Shown here one piece after another: positions 37,956-46,600 of a stretch of 64,000 nt of DNA. Positions within the stretch are counted from its first letter, which is position 1. Every line of letters starts with the position of its first letter. The position numbers and the translations under genes are program-made. The notes beneath the pieces were generated by a model. It made no database searches. It was not told where the DNA came from and saw nothing but the letters and a program-made list of their open reading frames with translations. The stretch is from Alphaproteobacteria bacterium (GTDB taxonomy: Bacteria; Pseudomonadota; Alphaproteobacteria; Thalassobaculales; Thalassobaculaceae), in NCBI GenBank assembly GCA_024742275.1, contig JANSYS010000005.1, forward strand, positions 1 to 64,000, in the 5' to 3' direction.

Positions 37956-39299
37956 CTATTGCGCCGCCGCGCCGGCGGACGTCTCGCCGCGTTCGGTCCC
38001 CCGGCCAATGCAGGTGTAGCGGAAGCCTGCGGCCCGCATCTCCTCAGGATCGTAGACGTTGCGCAGGTCGACCATCACAGGCGCCTTCAGCAGCGCCTTG
38101 ATGCGATCGATATCCAGGGCGCGGAACTGGTTCCACTCGGTAACGATCGCCACCACATCGGCGCCGTCCATCGCCTCATACGCGCTTTGGCAATAGGTGA
38201 TGTCGGGCAGCAGCTTGGCCGCTTCCTCCATGCCTTCCGGGTCGTACCCACGCACCGTCGCGCCCGCCCCGATCAGTTCGGACACAATATCGATCGACGG
38301 GCTGTCGCGCATGTCGTCGGTATTCGGCTTGAAGGTGAGCCCGAGCAGAGCCACCGTCTTGCCGGCGACGGACCCGCCGCAGGCGGCCACGATCCGATCG
38401 GCCATGGCCCGCTTGCGCTTGTCGTTCACGTCCACCACGGTCTCGATGATGCGCAGCGGCGACCCGTAATCCTGTGCGGTCTTGACCAGAGCGAGCGTGT
38501 CCTTCGGAAAACAAGACCCGCCATAGCCCGGCCCCGGGTGCAGAAACTTGCGGCCGATCCGCCCGTCGAGCCCGATCCCTTTCGCCACATCGTGGACATC
38601 GGCGCCGACCCGCTCGCACAGATCCGCGATCTCGTTGATGAAGGTGATCTTGGTCGCGAGGAAGGTGTTGGCGGCGTACTTGATCATCTCGCTCGTCTCC
38701 AGCTCGGTGAAGACGATCGGGGTCTCGATCAGAAACAGCGGCCGGTAGAGCTGACGCATGACATCCCGGGCCCGGTCGCTGCCGGCGCCGATGACCACAC
38801 GGTCCGGGCGCATGAAGTCGTTGATCGCAGCGCCTTCTCGCAGGAACTCAGGGTTCGAGCAGACGTCGAAGTCGCCGTCGGGCCTGCGCTCGCGAATGAT
38901 CCGCTCGACCTCGCGGCCGGTCCCGACGGGCACGGTCGACTTCGTCACCACCACCGTATAGCGGTCCATGTTGTCCGCGATCTCGGCAGCGGCAGCATAG
39001 ACGTAGCTGAGATCGGCGTGGCCGTCTCCGCGTCGGCTTGGCGTTCCGACGGCGATGAAGACCGCGTCGCAGTCCTTCATCCCATCGGCGAGGTCGGTGG
39101 TGAAGGACAAGCGATCCGCCTTCACGTTGTTGGCGACCAGATCCTCCAGACCAGGCTCGAAGATCGGGATCTCACCGGCTTTCAGCCAGCGGATCTTGTC
39201 CGCATCCTTGTCGACACAAACGACGTCGTGGCCAAACTCGGAAAAACAGGCACCTGTAACGAGGCCAACGTAGCCCGTGCCGATCATCGCGATGCGCAT
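37956..39299 (-). CDS. UDP-glucose 6-dehydrogenase
   Basis: It oxidises UDP-glucose twice with NAD to UDP-glucuronate for polysaccharides. The protein has 447 residues. The NAD site MRIAMIGTGYVGLVTGACF is at the N-terminus. STVPVGTG follows, then the catalytic Cys in GGSCFPKDTLAL. The C-terminal UDP-binding domain has LGLTFKPNTDDMRDSPS. It lies between galU and the hexomutase in the same operon. Confidence 0.96.
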   Translation of the reverse strand: MRIAMIGTGYVGLVTGACFSEFGHDVVCVDKDADKIRWLKAGEIPIFEPGLEDLVANNVKADRLSFTTDLADGMKDCDAVFIAVGTPSRRGDGHADLSYVYAAAAEIADNMDRYTVVVTKSTVPVGTGREVERIIRERRPDGDFDVCSNPEFLREGAAINDFMRPDRVVIGAGSDRARDVMRQLYRPLFLIETPIVFTELETSEMIKYAANTFLATKITFINEIADLCERVGADVHDVAKGIGLDGRIGRKFLHPGPGYGGSCFPKDTLALVKTAQDYGSPLRIIETVVDVNDKRKRAMADRIVAACGGSVAGKTVALLGLTFKPNTDDMRDSPSIDIVSELIGAGATVRGYDPEGMEEAAKLLPDITYCQSAYEAMDGADVVAIVTEWNQFRALDIDRIKALLKAPVMVDLRNVYDPEEMRAAGFRYTCIGRGTERGETSAGAAAQ

Positions 39300-39366
39300 G
39301 GAAGTCTCCTTATCCCGAAGGCCCGATGGCTGACACCGGGCCTCCCGCAGCTGTGCTCAGCAGATG

Positions 39367-40236
39367 CTAGACGTAGTGTTTGAGGAAAGCCTTAATGTCG
39401 TCCCTCATATCGTCCCGGGCCAGCGCGAAGGCGAGGTTGGCCTCAAGGAAGCCGACCTTGTTGCCGCAATCGAAGCGGCGACCCTCGAACAGCACGCCGT
39501 TGAACGGTTGCAGGCCAAGCTGTCGGGCCATCGCGTCGGTGAGCTGGATCTCGCCCCCGGCCCCCTTCTCCATTCGTCCCAGATCCTCAAAGACCTTCGG
39601 CTGCAGGATATAGCGGCCGATGACGGCGTAGTTCGACGGGGCTTCCTCCGGTTTCGGCTTCTCGACCAGACCGCGGACCTCGACCAGGTTGCCGTTGACA
39701 TCGCCCGGTGTGACGACGCCGTAGGCGGAGATCGCCTCGCGCTCGACTTCCATCAGCGCGACCATGTTGCCGCCGACCTCGTTATAGGCGTCGATCATCT
39801 GCTTCAGGCAGCCGCGCTCCGACAGAATCAGGTCGTCGGCCAGAAGAACGGCGACCGGCTCCGAGCCGACGAAGTTGCGGCCACACCAGACCGCGTGACC
39901 GAGGCCGAGCGGCTCCTGCTGGCGCGTGAAGGCAAGGCTGCCGGGCGCCGGAACGGTGGCGCTGAGCAGCTTGAGCGCGTCGTTCTTCTGACGCGAGGTC
40001 AGCATGTCCTCAAGCTCGTAGGCGACGTCGAAATGGTCCTCGATGGCGCTCTTGCCACGCCCGGTCACGAATATGAGCTCTTCGATACCGGCCTCGCGCG
40101 CTTCCTCCACCGCGTATTGGATCAGCGGCTTGTCGACGACGGTCAGCATTTCCTTCGGCATCGACTTTGTCGCCGGCAGGAAGCGGGTTCCAAGGCCTCC
40201 GACAGGGAATATCGCCTTGCGGACGGGTACAGGCAT
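39367..40236 (-). CDS. galU: UTP--glucose-1-phosphate uridylyltransferase
   Basis: It makes UDP-glucose from glucose 1-phosphate and UTP. The protein has 289 residues. The nucleotide site FPVGGLGTRFLPATKSMPKE starts at about residue 10. LIQYAVEEAREAGIEE, VLLADDLI and VEKPKPEEAPSN follow, all typical of GalU. It is the first gene of galU-ugd-pgm, 67 bp before ugd. A 95-bp gap to the J-domain gene upstream may hold the promoter. Confidence 0.96.
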   Translation of the reverse strand: MPVPVRKAIFPVGGLGTRFLPATKSMPKEMLTVVDKPLIQYAVEEAREAGIEELIFVTGRGKSAIEDHFDVAYELEDMLTSRQKNDALKLLSATVPAPGSLAFTRQQEPLGLGHAVWCGRNFVGSEPVAVLLADDLILSERGCLKQMIDAYNEVGGNMVALMEVEREAISAYGVVTPGDVNGNLVEVRGLVEKPKPEEAPSNYAVIGRYILQPKVFEDLGRMEKGAGGEIQLTDAMARQLGLQPFNGVLFEGRRFDCGNKVGFLEANLAFALARDDMRDDIKAFLKHYV

Positions 40237-40331
40237 CGTCTCCTCACAATCGTATTCTCGGTTAGAGGGGGTGGCCTATCAGGTGGGAGGTTATCGCGCA
40301 TTGCCAAGCCATCGCGCAAGCGGCACGCCGG

Positions 40332-41063
40332 TCAGCGCCCCCCGATCAGCACGTCCTTGGCCATATTGACCTGTGCCGCAACCCAAGAGGATCCGCCACG
40401 GTCCGGGTGGTTCGCGAGCATCAGCCGGCGGTGGGCGTCGCGGATCTCCTTTTCCGTCGCCCCCTCCGAAACGCCCAGAATTTCGCGCGCCCGAGCAGGT
40501 GTCATCGATGGCTCGCCACGGTTCCCCGCATCGGTTCCCGTACCGGACGAGGGGCCGGCGCCCGCCTCGTCGCCGTCCATCTGCGGTCCCATGCGGTCGA
40601 GCCAGGCGTCGAAGACCTGCCGAGACTCGATATCTCCGTCGAGCGCTCCGGCCAGAGCGGACAGTTCCTCCGGGCTCAGATCCGACAGCAACCGGCCGGC
40701 GAAGGGCCCCTGAAGTACCTCCCCGTCCATTGCACCGCTATCGTGATCCAGTGTCATGGCGAGCCAGCGGGTCCGAACACCCGTACTCTGTCCGGGCCGC
40801 GGACCCCGCGCCGCCTTCGCGGCATTGCGCAGCCGCCGGAAGATATGAGAGCCCCGGAGCAGGAATGGGAGGGCGAACGGGGCCATGTAGGCCAGCCATT
40901 CCAGGCGACCACGAAACAGGATCAACAGAGCCAGGCCGGCCGCGAGGAGGATACCGACCCATTTCAACGCCCGCAGAATGTCACGGGGTTCGGCATTGAG
41001 CAGCCAACGGCCCATGAGCCCGAAACCGGCAATGAGGCAGAGGCCGAGAACCGCATACGCCAT
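40332..41063 (-). CDS. Membrane-anchored J-domain protein
   Basis: A 243-residue protein with hydrophobic helices at about residues 2-20, 30-50 and 55-70. A cytoplasmic linker of about 120 residues follows, and then a short C-terminal J domain with the invariant HPD in MLANHPDRGG. This layout, with the J domain last and membrane helices first, resembles the Tim14/Pam18-like or DjlA-like group, which stimulates DnaK at the membrane. The J domain is cut short after helix III, as in Tim14. It is 3 bp from the upstream VWA gene, so the two are probably made together. Confidence 0.85.
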   Translation of the reverse strand: MAYAVLGLCLIAGFGLMGRWLLNAEPRDILRALKWVGILLAAGLALLILFRGRLEWLAYMAPFALPFLLRGSHIFRRLRNAAKAARGPRPGQSTGVRTRWLAMTLDHDSGAMDGEVLQGPFAGRLLSDLSPEELSALAGALDGDIESRQVFDAWLDRMGPQMDGDEAGAGPSSGTGTDAGNRGEPSMTPARAREILGVSEGATEKEIRDAHRRLMLANHPDRGGSSWVAAQVNMAKDVLIGGR

Positions 41064-41066
41064 CTG

Positions 41067-41813
41067 TCAGCCCTTGACCTGACTGGTCAGCAACTTCACC
41101 GCCTCACTCTTTCCGGCACCGTAGTCGAGCAGCGCCTGGCGCCCGCCGGTGGCATAGACGGCGACGGCTGCGAGCAGTTCCTTCAATCGGTCCGCGCTGG
41201 CGAGATCGAACGGGCAATAGGCGCCTCTGGTGAGGGTTGCGATCTGCCGGAAACAGCGCGCCGCGATCGGATCCCCGCCTTCATGGAAGACGAAGGCAGG
41301 CACGCCGAGTACGCCGAGCTCACCGGCGCTGTGGCAGACAGCGTCGATGTCCTCCTCGAACGCATCGCCGACGAAGATCAGGGCGCCGACCTTCTCCCGT
41401 TTGGTCTCCTTGACGGCGTGCTGGAGGATCTTGCGGATCTGCGTTTGACCGCCCAGGCAGCGCACGCCGGTCATCACCCTACCCAGCGCTGCGGGATCGG
41501 AGTGCCATTTCGACGCCTTACACTCGCCGAAGCCGCGATAGAAAACGAGCTGTACGTCAAGCCCGCCCAGCGCCGCCGTCTGATGAAACATCTCCCCCTG
41601 GATATGGCAGGCCCGGTCCCACGTCGGCTCGCGGCTGGCGGTCGCGTCGAGGGCGAAGACCAGGCGTCCCCGCCGACCGGTCGGGGCCTGCTTCGGCATC
41701 GACCGTACGGTGGACAGGAAGGCGTCGATTTCCGACCGGGTGGAAACCTCCCCTCCGGCCTTGTCGGCCGCTGTCGGCAGCGCTCGGTCCTGGTCTCTCC
41801 TGGTGCCCATCAT
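41067..41813 (-). CDS. VWA domain-containing protein
   Basis: A 248-residue soluble protein. After a disordered start of about 50 residues comes a von Willebrand A fold. The MIDAS-like DATAS lies in VFALDATASREPTWD, with a Thr where canonical DxSxS has Ser. The middle has VKETKREKVGALIFVGDAFEEDID, the strand that carries the metal-binding Asp. The partner or ligand is unknown. It is directly upstream of the J-domain gene, suggesting that the pair acts in one process. A second in-frame Met follows the first, and either could start the protein. Confidence 0.82.
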   Translation of the reverse strand: MMGTRRDQDRALPTAADKAGGEVSTRSEIDAFLSTVRSMPKQAPTGRRGRLVFALDATASREPTWDRACHIQGEMFHQTAALGGLDVQLVFYRGFGECKASKWHSDPAALGRVMTGVRCLGGQTQIRKILQHAVKETKREKVGALIFVGDAFEEDIDAVCHSAGELGVLGVPAFVFHEGGDPIAARCFRQIATLTRGAYCPFDLASADRLKELLAAVAVYATGGRQALLDYGAGKSEAVKLLTSQVKG

Positions 41814-41954
41814 ACGCCTGATACGCGGCCAAACCCGCTGCGGATGCGGGCGGCGGCCTTCGTGGTTAAAATCTCTCCTGCCCTAAGATCGGTACTGGAA
41901 CGCAGTATGCCAACACCAAGCGCGAAATCAGCGGAACACGGGCGGGAGGATCTT

Positions 41955-42455
41955 GTGGCGGGAGAGCAGAGGAACCCGGGTCTACGGGTCCGCGCGATGA
42001 CCGAGTCCGACGCCGGCGGGGTGCTGGATATGATCGCCGCCCTATCGGCCCATGAGGGCGCGCCGCCGCCACCGATCGATCGGGCAGCGCTGATCAAGTG
42101 GAGCCTCGGAAGCGACGCCCGATTCTCTGCCATCGTTGCCGACATTGCCGGCGAACTCGTCGGATACGCCCTGTTCCACGACGGTTTCCACATCGGGCGG
42201 GGCCGGCCCGGGACCATGCTCATGGACCTGTTCGTCGATCCGGCCCACCGCCGTCGACGGATCGCCCGCGCGCTGCTCGCCGAGGTTGCCCGCGCCACTG
42301 CGAGCCGGGGCGGCGACTGGATTACCTGGCAGGCCCACCCGCGCAACGCCGAAGCGTTGGCGTTCTACAGGTCAATCGGCGCCCGGCGCTATTCCGCCGC
42401 CGACTACGAACTGGCCGACCAAGCGCTCTTGTCGCTCCAGCCCCCCGGCGACTAG
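41955..42455 (+). CDS. GNAT family N-acetyltransferase
   Basis: A 166-residue acetyltransferase. The beta-4/alpha-3 segment MLMDLFVDPAHRRRRIARALL holds the acetyl-CoA loop, although the usual RGxGxG is RRRRIA, a weaker form. The end has WQAHPRNAEALAFYRSIGA. It resembles diamine or spermidine acetyltransferases in general fold only, and the substrate is unknown. The GTG at 41955 is chosen because GGGAGGA lies 4 nt upstream; an ATG at 41907 is an alternative. Its end overlaps the convergent mipZ by 4 nt. Confidence 0.8.
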   Translation: MAGEQRNPGLRVRAMTESDAGGVLDMIAALSAHEGAPPPPIDRAALIKWSLGSDARFSAIVADIAGELVGYALFHDGFHIGRGRPGTMLMDLFVDPAHRRRRIARALLAEVARATASRGGDWITWQAHPRNAEALAFYRSIGARRYSAADYELADQALLSLQPPGD

Positions 42456-43339
42456 CCGGCTTGCCGAGCCCGGGGCCGGCGCTCCGGAAGCTGCAGGGCG
42501 TTGATGAGTGCCCGTACTTCCTGCCGTGCGGCGACGTGGGACATGCGGGGCCGCGCCGAGTTCGGCCGGGCGCGGTCGTCGAACATGTCGAGCATGGTGA
42601 GACCCTGAAGAAACAGCTCGCGGAAGATCACCCGTTCGCTGAAACCCGGCGCCATCCGGAAGCCGATGCGCCGCGCAAGGCGCTGGAGCACGTCGGCCAT
42701 TTCCTTCTTGTTGTTCGCTTCCAGCGTCGACAGCCGGTTGCGCATGACGATCCAGTCGATCGACCCGCCGTCCCGCTGGGCCCTCGCCTTCCGCTGATCC
42801 CAGACCATCTCGGCATAGACACTGGGCCGCGCCATCTCGCCGGTCTGGCCGTCCACATGGGCGACCACATCGAGGTCGATGAAGCTGTCGTTCACCGGTG
42901 TGACAAGCGTGTCTGCATGGGAATGGGCGACCCGCGCGAGGTAACTGTCGGTGCCGGCGCAGTCGATCACCACGTAGTCGACGATGTCCCGCAGCTTGCC
43001 GAGGATCGCTTCGAAACGCTGCTTGTCCTCGGCCCGCGCCTCGTCGCGTACCGGCTTGTCCGAGGGTGCGAGGAAGAAGTGCCGGGGCATTGGCAGTTTA
43101 CGCTTCTCGCGCTGGATCGTCGTCGCCCGATTGGACAGGTACCGGGTCAACGTCCATTGCCGTGCGTCCAGATCGATGGTTCCTACCGCATAGCCGAGGC
43201 GCAGCAGAGCGACCGTCAGGTGCATGGACGTGGTGGACTTCCCCGACCCGCCCTTTTCGCAGCCGACGACGATGACATGCGCCGGTTCGCCGGGCAGGGC
43301 GTCGTTCGCGGGGGCGGTTTCTGCGGCTGTATCGGCCAC
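42452..43339 (-). CDS. mipZ: Division plane positioning ATPase MipZ
   Basis: A ParA/MinD-type ATPase that forms a gradient from ParB at the poles and blocks FtsZ assembly away from midcell in Caulobacter and other Alphaproteobacteria. The deviant Walker A is EKGGSGKST at about residue 28 and is preceded by HVIVVGC. The switch segments DLDARQWTLTRYL and VVIDCAGTDSYL are characteristic of MipZ. The C-terminal region includes FGF-less RVIFRELFLQGLTMLD, typical of the family. The start is unsure: I chose the GTG at 43339, since the ATG at 43501 would overlap the upstream gene by 47 bp and add an unconserved stretch. Confidence 0.9.
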   Translation of the reverse strand: MADTAAETAPANDALPGEPAHVIVVGCEKGGSGKSTTSMHLTVALLRLGYAVGTIDLDARQWTLTRYLSNRATTIQREKRKLPMPRHFFLAPSDKPVRDEARAEDKQRFEAILGKLRDIVDYVVIDCAGTDSYLARVAHSHADTLVTPVNDSFIDLDVVAHVDGQTGEMARPSVYAEMVWDQRKARAQRDGGSIDWIVMRNRLSTLEANNKKEMADVLQRLARRIGFRMAPGFSERVIFRELFLQGLTMLDMFDDRARPNSARPRMSHVAARQEVRALINALQLPERRPRARQAG

Positions 43340-43454
43340 GGCGGATCTATTCCATGCGGTTTCGGATGTAAGACTCGTTACAGGCGGAACGGGTTCCGCG
43401 CAAGCACGCGGTGCGGGTGGAACACTCCCGATCGACCGCTCGGATCGCAGGCTC

Positions 43455-45548
43455 TCAGGCGCGGCGAAGCCAGACCGCCGTGTCGTGGAAGACGGCCCCA
43501 CCCATGGGTGGCGGGCTGTCTGCCGACGTGAGCAGGTTGATGCCCACCCCCTCCTCGAAGGCGGCGTTCGGCCAGACCGATTCGACGATGACCGTGCCCG
43601 GCTGTACCCCGTCGAACAGCCGGGCGTGCAGGACCACGGAGCCCTGGTCGTTGCCGACCCGCACCCGGTCGCCGTCGGCGACGGCGAGATCCTCCGCCGC
43701 GTCGGGATGGAGCAGAACCGTCGGCCGGCCCTCGCGCTTTCGGCTGGTGGCGGTCTCGGTGAAGGAGGTGTTGAGGTAGTTGCGCGCCGGCGCGGTCACC
43801 ATGCGGAACGGCTTCTCCGCCGTCGCGCGGTCGACGATGTCCACGTGATCCGGGAACCCCTCGATGCCGGCGCCGGCCGGTCCCAGCGCGGCCCAGTCTG
43901 CACGGAGACGGAACCGGCCCGAGGGCGTCGGGAAGCCGTTGGCGAACCGCTTCTCCGCCGCGTCGGTCGGGCCGACATCGAGCCAGCGCCGCTCCACCAT
44001 CTCGTCAAAGCCGGGATAGCCGGACTTCCGCAGCGTCGCGTCGAGAAGCTCGGCCTCGGTCATGCGGCAGGACGGGTGGTCGCCGCCGAGCTTCAGGATG
44101 AGATCGTTCAGCAGACGGTGGTTGCTGCGGCATTCCCCCGGCGGGTCGATCACCGCGTCGTGCACCTCCAGGTGCGGATGGCCTCCGGCGGTGTACAGGT
44201 CTGCGTGCTCCAGGAAGGTCGTGGCGGGAAGGACCACGTCCGCGTGGCGGGCGGTCTCGGTCAGGAACTGCTCGTGCACGGCGACGAACAGGTCGTCGCG
44301 CCGGAAGCCTTTCTGCACCCGGCCACTATCCGGTGCGACGGCGACCGGGTTGGTGTTCTGGATCAGCATGGCGGTGACCGGCGGCCCCTCGCCGAGCCCC
44401 GCATCCTCGCCTGTCAGCACCGGCCCGATGCGCGACATGTCGAGGACGCGGACCGACGGGTCGAGACGATCGGTCGCCTCTATCAGCGACTTGTCGACCT
44501 TGTAGTACCCGTCGACCTTCCAGAGCGCGCCGCCGCCCTCGTACTGCCACTTGCCGCCCACCGTCGGCAGGCAGGCGACCGCGTGGACCTGCATCGGCCC
44601 GTTGCGGGACCGGGCGAAACCGTAGCCGACGCGGATATAGGCCCGGTCGGTCTCGCCGTAGCGTTTCGCCAGGGCCTCGATCTGGGCGGCGGGCACACCG
44701 CTGATCGCCTCGGCCCATTGCGGTGTGCGGGATTTCAGATGCGCCTCCAGCTCCGCCGCGTTCTCGGCGAAGCGGGCCAGATAGGCGCGGTCGGCCAACC
44801 CGTCGCGGAACAGCACATGCATCATCGCCGCCGCGACCGCCCCGTCGGTGCCCGGCCGCACCATGACGTGCTCGTCCGCCGCCTCGGCGCTCGGCGTGCG
44901 GTAGGGATCGACCACGACGAAATGGGCGCCACGCTCCTTCCGCGCCCGGGCGACGTGGGTCATCACGTTCACCTGGGTCGAGACCGGATTGCCGCCCCAC
45001 ATGATGATCAGGTCCGACTGCGCCATCTCGCGTGGATCGGTGCCCTTGATGCCGCCCATGCCGGCCATCCAGCCCGCCCTGACGACCGTGGTGCAGATGT
45101 TCGGATCCTGGCGCGAGTAGCCCATGACGTTGCGCAGGCGGTTGATCCCGTCCCGGTTCACCAGCCCCATGGTGCCGGCGAAGTAATACGGCCAGACGGT
45201 CTCGGCCCCGTGCCGTTCGGTCGCCTCTGCGAAGGCGCCCGCGACCCGGTCCAGGGCCTCGTCCCAGGAGATCTCGCGGAACTGGGTCGAGCCCTTCGGG
45301 CCCGTCCGGAGCAGCGGGCGCATCAATCTGTCGGGATGGTGAACCCGCTCGGCGTAGCGGGCGACCTTCGCGCAGATCACCCCGGCCGTGTAGTCGTTCG
45401 CGGCGGCGCCGCGGATCCGGCCGATGGTGTGGCGGTCGACCCGCTCCACCTCCAGCGCGCAGGCGCTGGGGCAGTCGTGCGGGCAGACGGAAGGAACGGT
45501 ATCGAGCGGCATGGGCCAAGGGTAGCGGTTGGCCATCGCCCCTGTCAT
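43455..45548 (-). CDS. Molybdopterin oxidoreductase family protein
   Basis: A 697-residue member of the DMSO reductase family. The N-terminal 4Fe-4S motif is VCPHDCPSACALEV with a later Cys in GVICAKVARY. Molybdopterin-binding segments include MWGGNPVSTQVNVMTH, MLIQNTNPVAVAP and the C-terminal domain with TSFTETAT and DGDRVRVGN. There is no Tat signal, so it is cytoplasmic. The arrangement resembles biotin-sulfoxide-like or formate dehydrogenase-like enzymes without a known substrate. It is divergent from an AraC-type regulator 108 bp away. The start could instead be the ATG at 45533 or 45512. Confidence 0.88.
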   Translation of the reverse strand: MTGAMANRYPWPMPLDTVPSVCPHDCPSACALEVERVDRHTIGRIRGAAANDYTAGVICAKVARYAERVHHPDRLMRPLLRTGPKGSTQFREISWDEALDRVAGAFAEATERHGAETVWPYYFAGTMGLVNRDGINRLRNVMGYSRQDPNICTTVVRAGWMAGMGGIKGTDPREMAQSDLIIMWGGNPVSTQVNVMTHVARARKERGAHFVVVDPYRTPSAEAADEHVMVRPGTDGAVAAAMMHVLFRDGLADRAYLARFAENAAELEAHLKSRTPQWAEAISGVPAAQIEALAKRYGETDRAYIRVGYGFARSRNGPMQVHAVACLPTVGGKWQYEGGGALWKVDGYYKVDKSLIEATDRLDPSVRVLDMSRIGPVLTGEDAGLGEGPPVTAMLIQNTNPVAVAPDSGRVQKGFRRDDLFVAVHEQFLTETARHADVVLPATTFLEHADLYTAGGHPHLEVHDAVIDPPGECRSNHRLLNDLILKLGGDHPSCRMTEAELLDATLRKSGYPGFDEMVERRWLDVGPTDAAEKRFANGFPTPSGRFRLRADWAALGPAGAGIEGFPDHVDIVDRATAEKPFRMVTAPARNYLNTSFTETATSRKREGRPTVLLHPDAAEDLAVADGDRVRVGNDQGSVVLHARLFDGVQPGTVIVESVWPNAAFEEGVGINLLTSADSPPPMGGAVFHDTAVWLRRA

Positions 45549-45656
45549 CCGCCAAACGTAGTCCCAAAAGTCGGCTTTGCCCCGAAGGTCAATTTCGATC
45601 AGGCCGTCGCTCCCGCGCCGTGGCAGTTTCCCCTAGTGGGTTTACTGGAGAGCACG

Positions 45657-46529
45657 ATGCGCATCGTGGACAAGGCGCTCTGGCATATCGAAAGCCGGTT
45701 CTCAGAGGAGATCGACCTTGGCGAGATCGCCGCGTTCTGCGGGGTGTCGACCTTCCACCTGTGCCGGGCGTTTCGAGCTGCGACCGGGTTGACAGTCATC
45801 CGGTACCTGCGGGACCGGCGGCTGACCGAGGCGGCACGCGCGCTCATGTCCGGAGGGACTAACGTCACGAGCGTCGCCGTCGAGTTCGGCTACGGCTCAC
45901 TGGAGGCTTTCACCCGGGCCTTCCATGGCCGGTTCGGAATCCCGCCGTCGAAGGTCCTCGATGGGCAGGGCTTGGACCGTTTAGAACTGTTGGCACCGAT
46001 CCGCCTACCGCAGGTACCGACCACACTCCCGGCGCTGGTCGGGTTCGAGGCGCGTCCCGGACTCAAGCTGATCGGCCTGCCGGGCCGACACCGCGCGGGC
46101 GACAGCCGTCGGGTTCCGCTGCAATGGCACCGTTTCCTGTCCCATCTCGGCACCGATGACGGTCGGCTCGGCGTGCCGGCATATGGACTGATCGCGAGGC
46201 AGGGGCAGGGGCTGGGACAGGGGCTGGAGGGCGAGGCCGGCTCCGCGACCTACCTTTGCGCCATCGAGAATACCGGTCTCCTGGACTTTCCCTCCGACTA
46301 TCAAGACATCCGAATTCCCGCCAAGCGGTATGCGGTCTTCCGCCACGACGGCCATGCCAGCGCGCTCTACCGGAGTTGGGACGCCATCCGTGCAGCCCAG
46401 GAAGAAGGCACGCTGCCACGTCTTCCGACGGGGCCAGACACACCGATCGGGATCGAACGCTATTCCCGCAACTACGACCACGATGCGGCAACAGGAATCG
46501 TCGAGCTATGGCTGCCGCTCAACGATTGA
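45657..46529 (+). CDS. AraC family regulator with GyrI-like effector domain
   Basis: A 290-residue transcription factor. The N-terminal AraC-type double helix-turn-helix spans about residues 1-105, with LGEIAAFCGVSTFHLCRAF and VTSVAVEFGYGSLEAFTRAF. The C-terminal GyrI/SOUL-like ligand domain begins around 125 (VPTTLPALVGFEARPG) and ends with EIVELWLPL-like residues. This is the Rob/MarA-type layout, in which the GyrI domain binds small hydrophobic or cationic molecules. The ATG at 45657 follows GGAG by 6 nt. It is divergent from the molybdopterin enzyme, its probable target. Confidence 0.88.
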   Translation: MRIVDKALWHIESRFSEEIDLGEIAAFCGVSTFHLCRAFRAATGLTVIRYLRDRRLTEAARALMSGGTNVTSVAVEFGYGSLEAFTRAFHGRFGIPPSKVLDGQGLDRLELLAPIRLPQVPTTLPALVGFEARPGLKLIGLPGRHRAGDSRRVPLQWHRFLSHLGTDDGRLGVPAYGLIARQGQGLGQGLEGEAGSATYLCAIENTGLLDFPSDYQDIRIPAKRYAVFRHDGHASALYRSWDAIRAAQEEGTLPRLPTGPDTPIGIERYSRNYDHDAATGIVELWLPLND

Positions 46530-46550
46530 AGCGCTCCCTTGAAGCCGACC

Positions 46551-46586
46551 CCAACCCGAGAATCACCCCCAACCCGAGAATCACCC
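46551..46586. repeat. Perfect 18-bp tandem duplication
   Basis: CCAACCCGAGAATCACCC occurs at 46551-46568 and again at 46569-46586 without a gap. It lies between the AraC-type stop and the serine hydrolase start, about 14 bp upstream of the latter. Confidence 0.9.
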
Positions 46587-46600
46587 AAGGAATTCTACCG

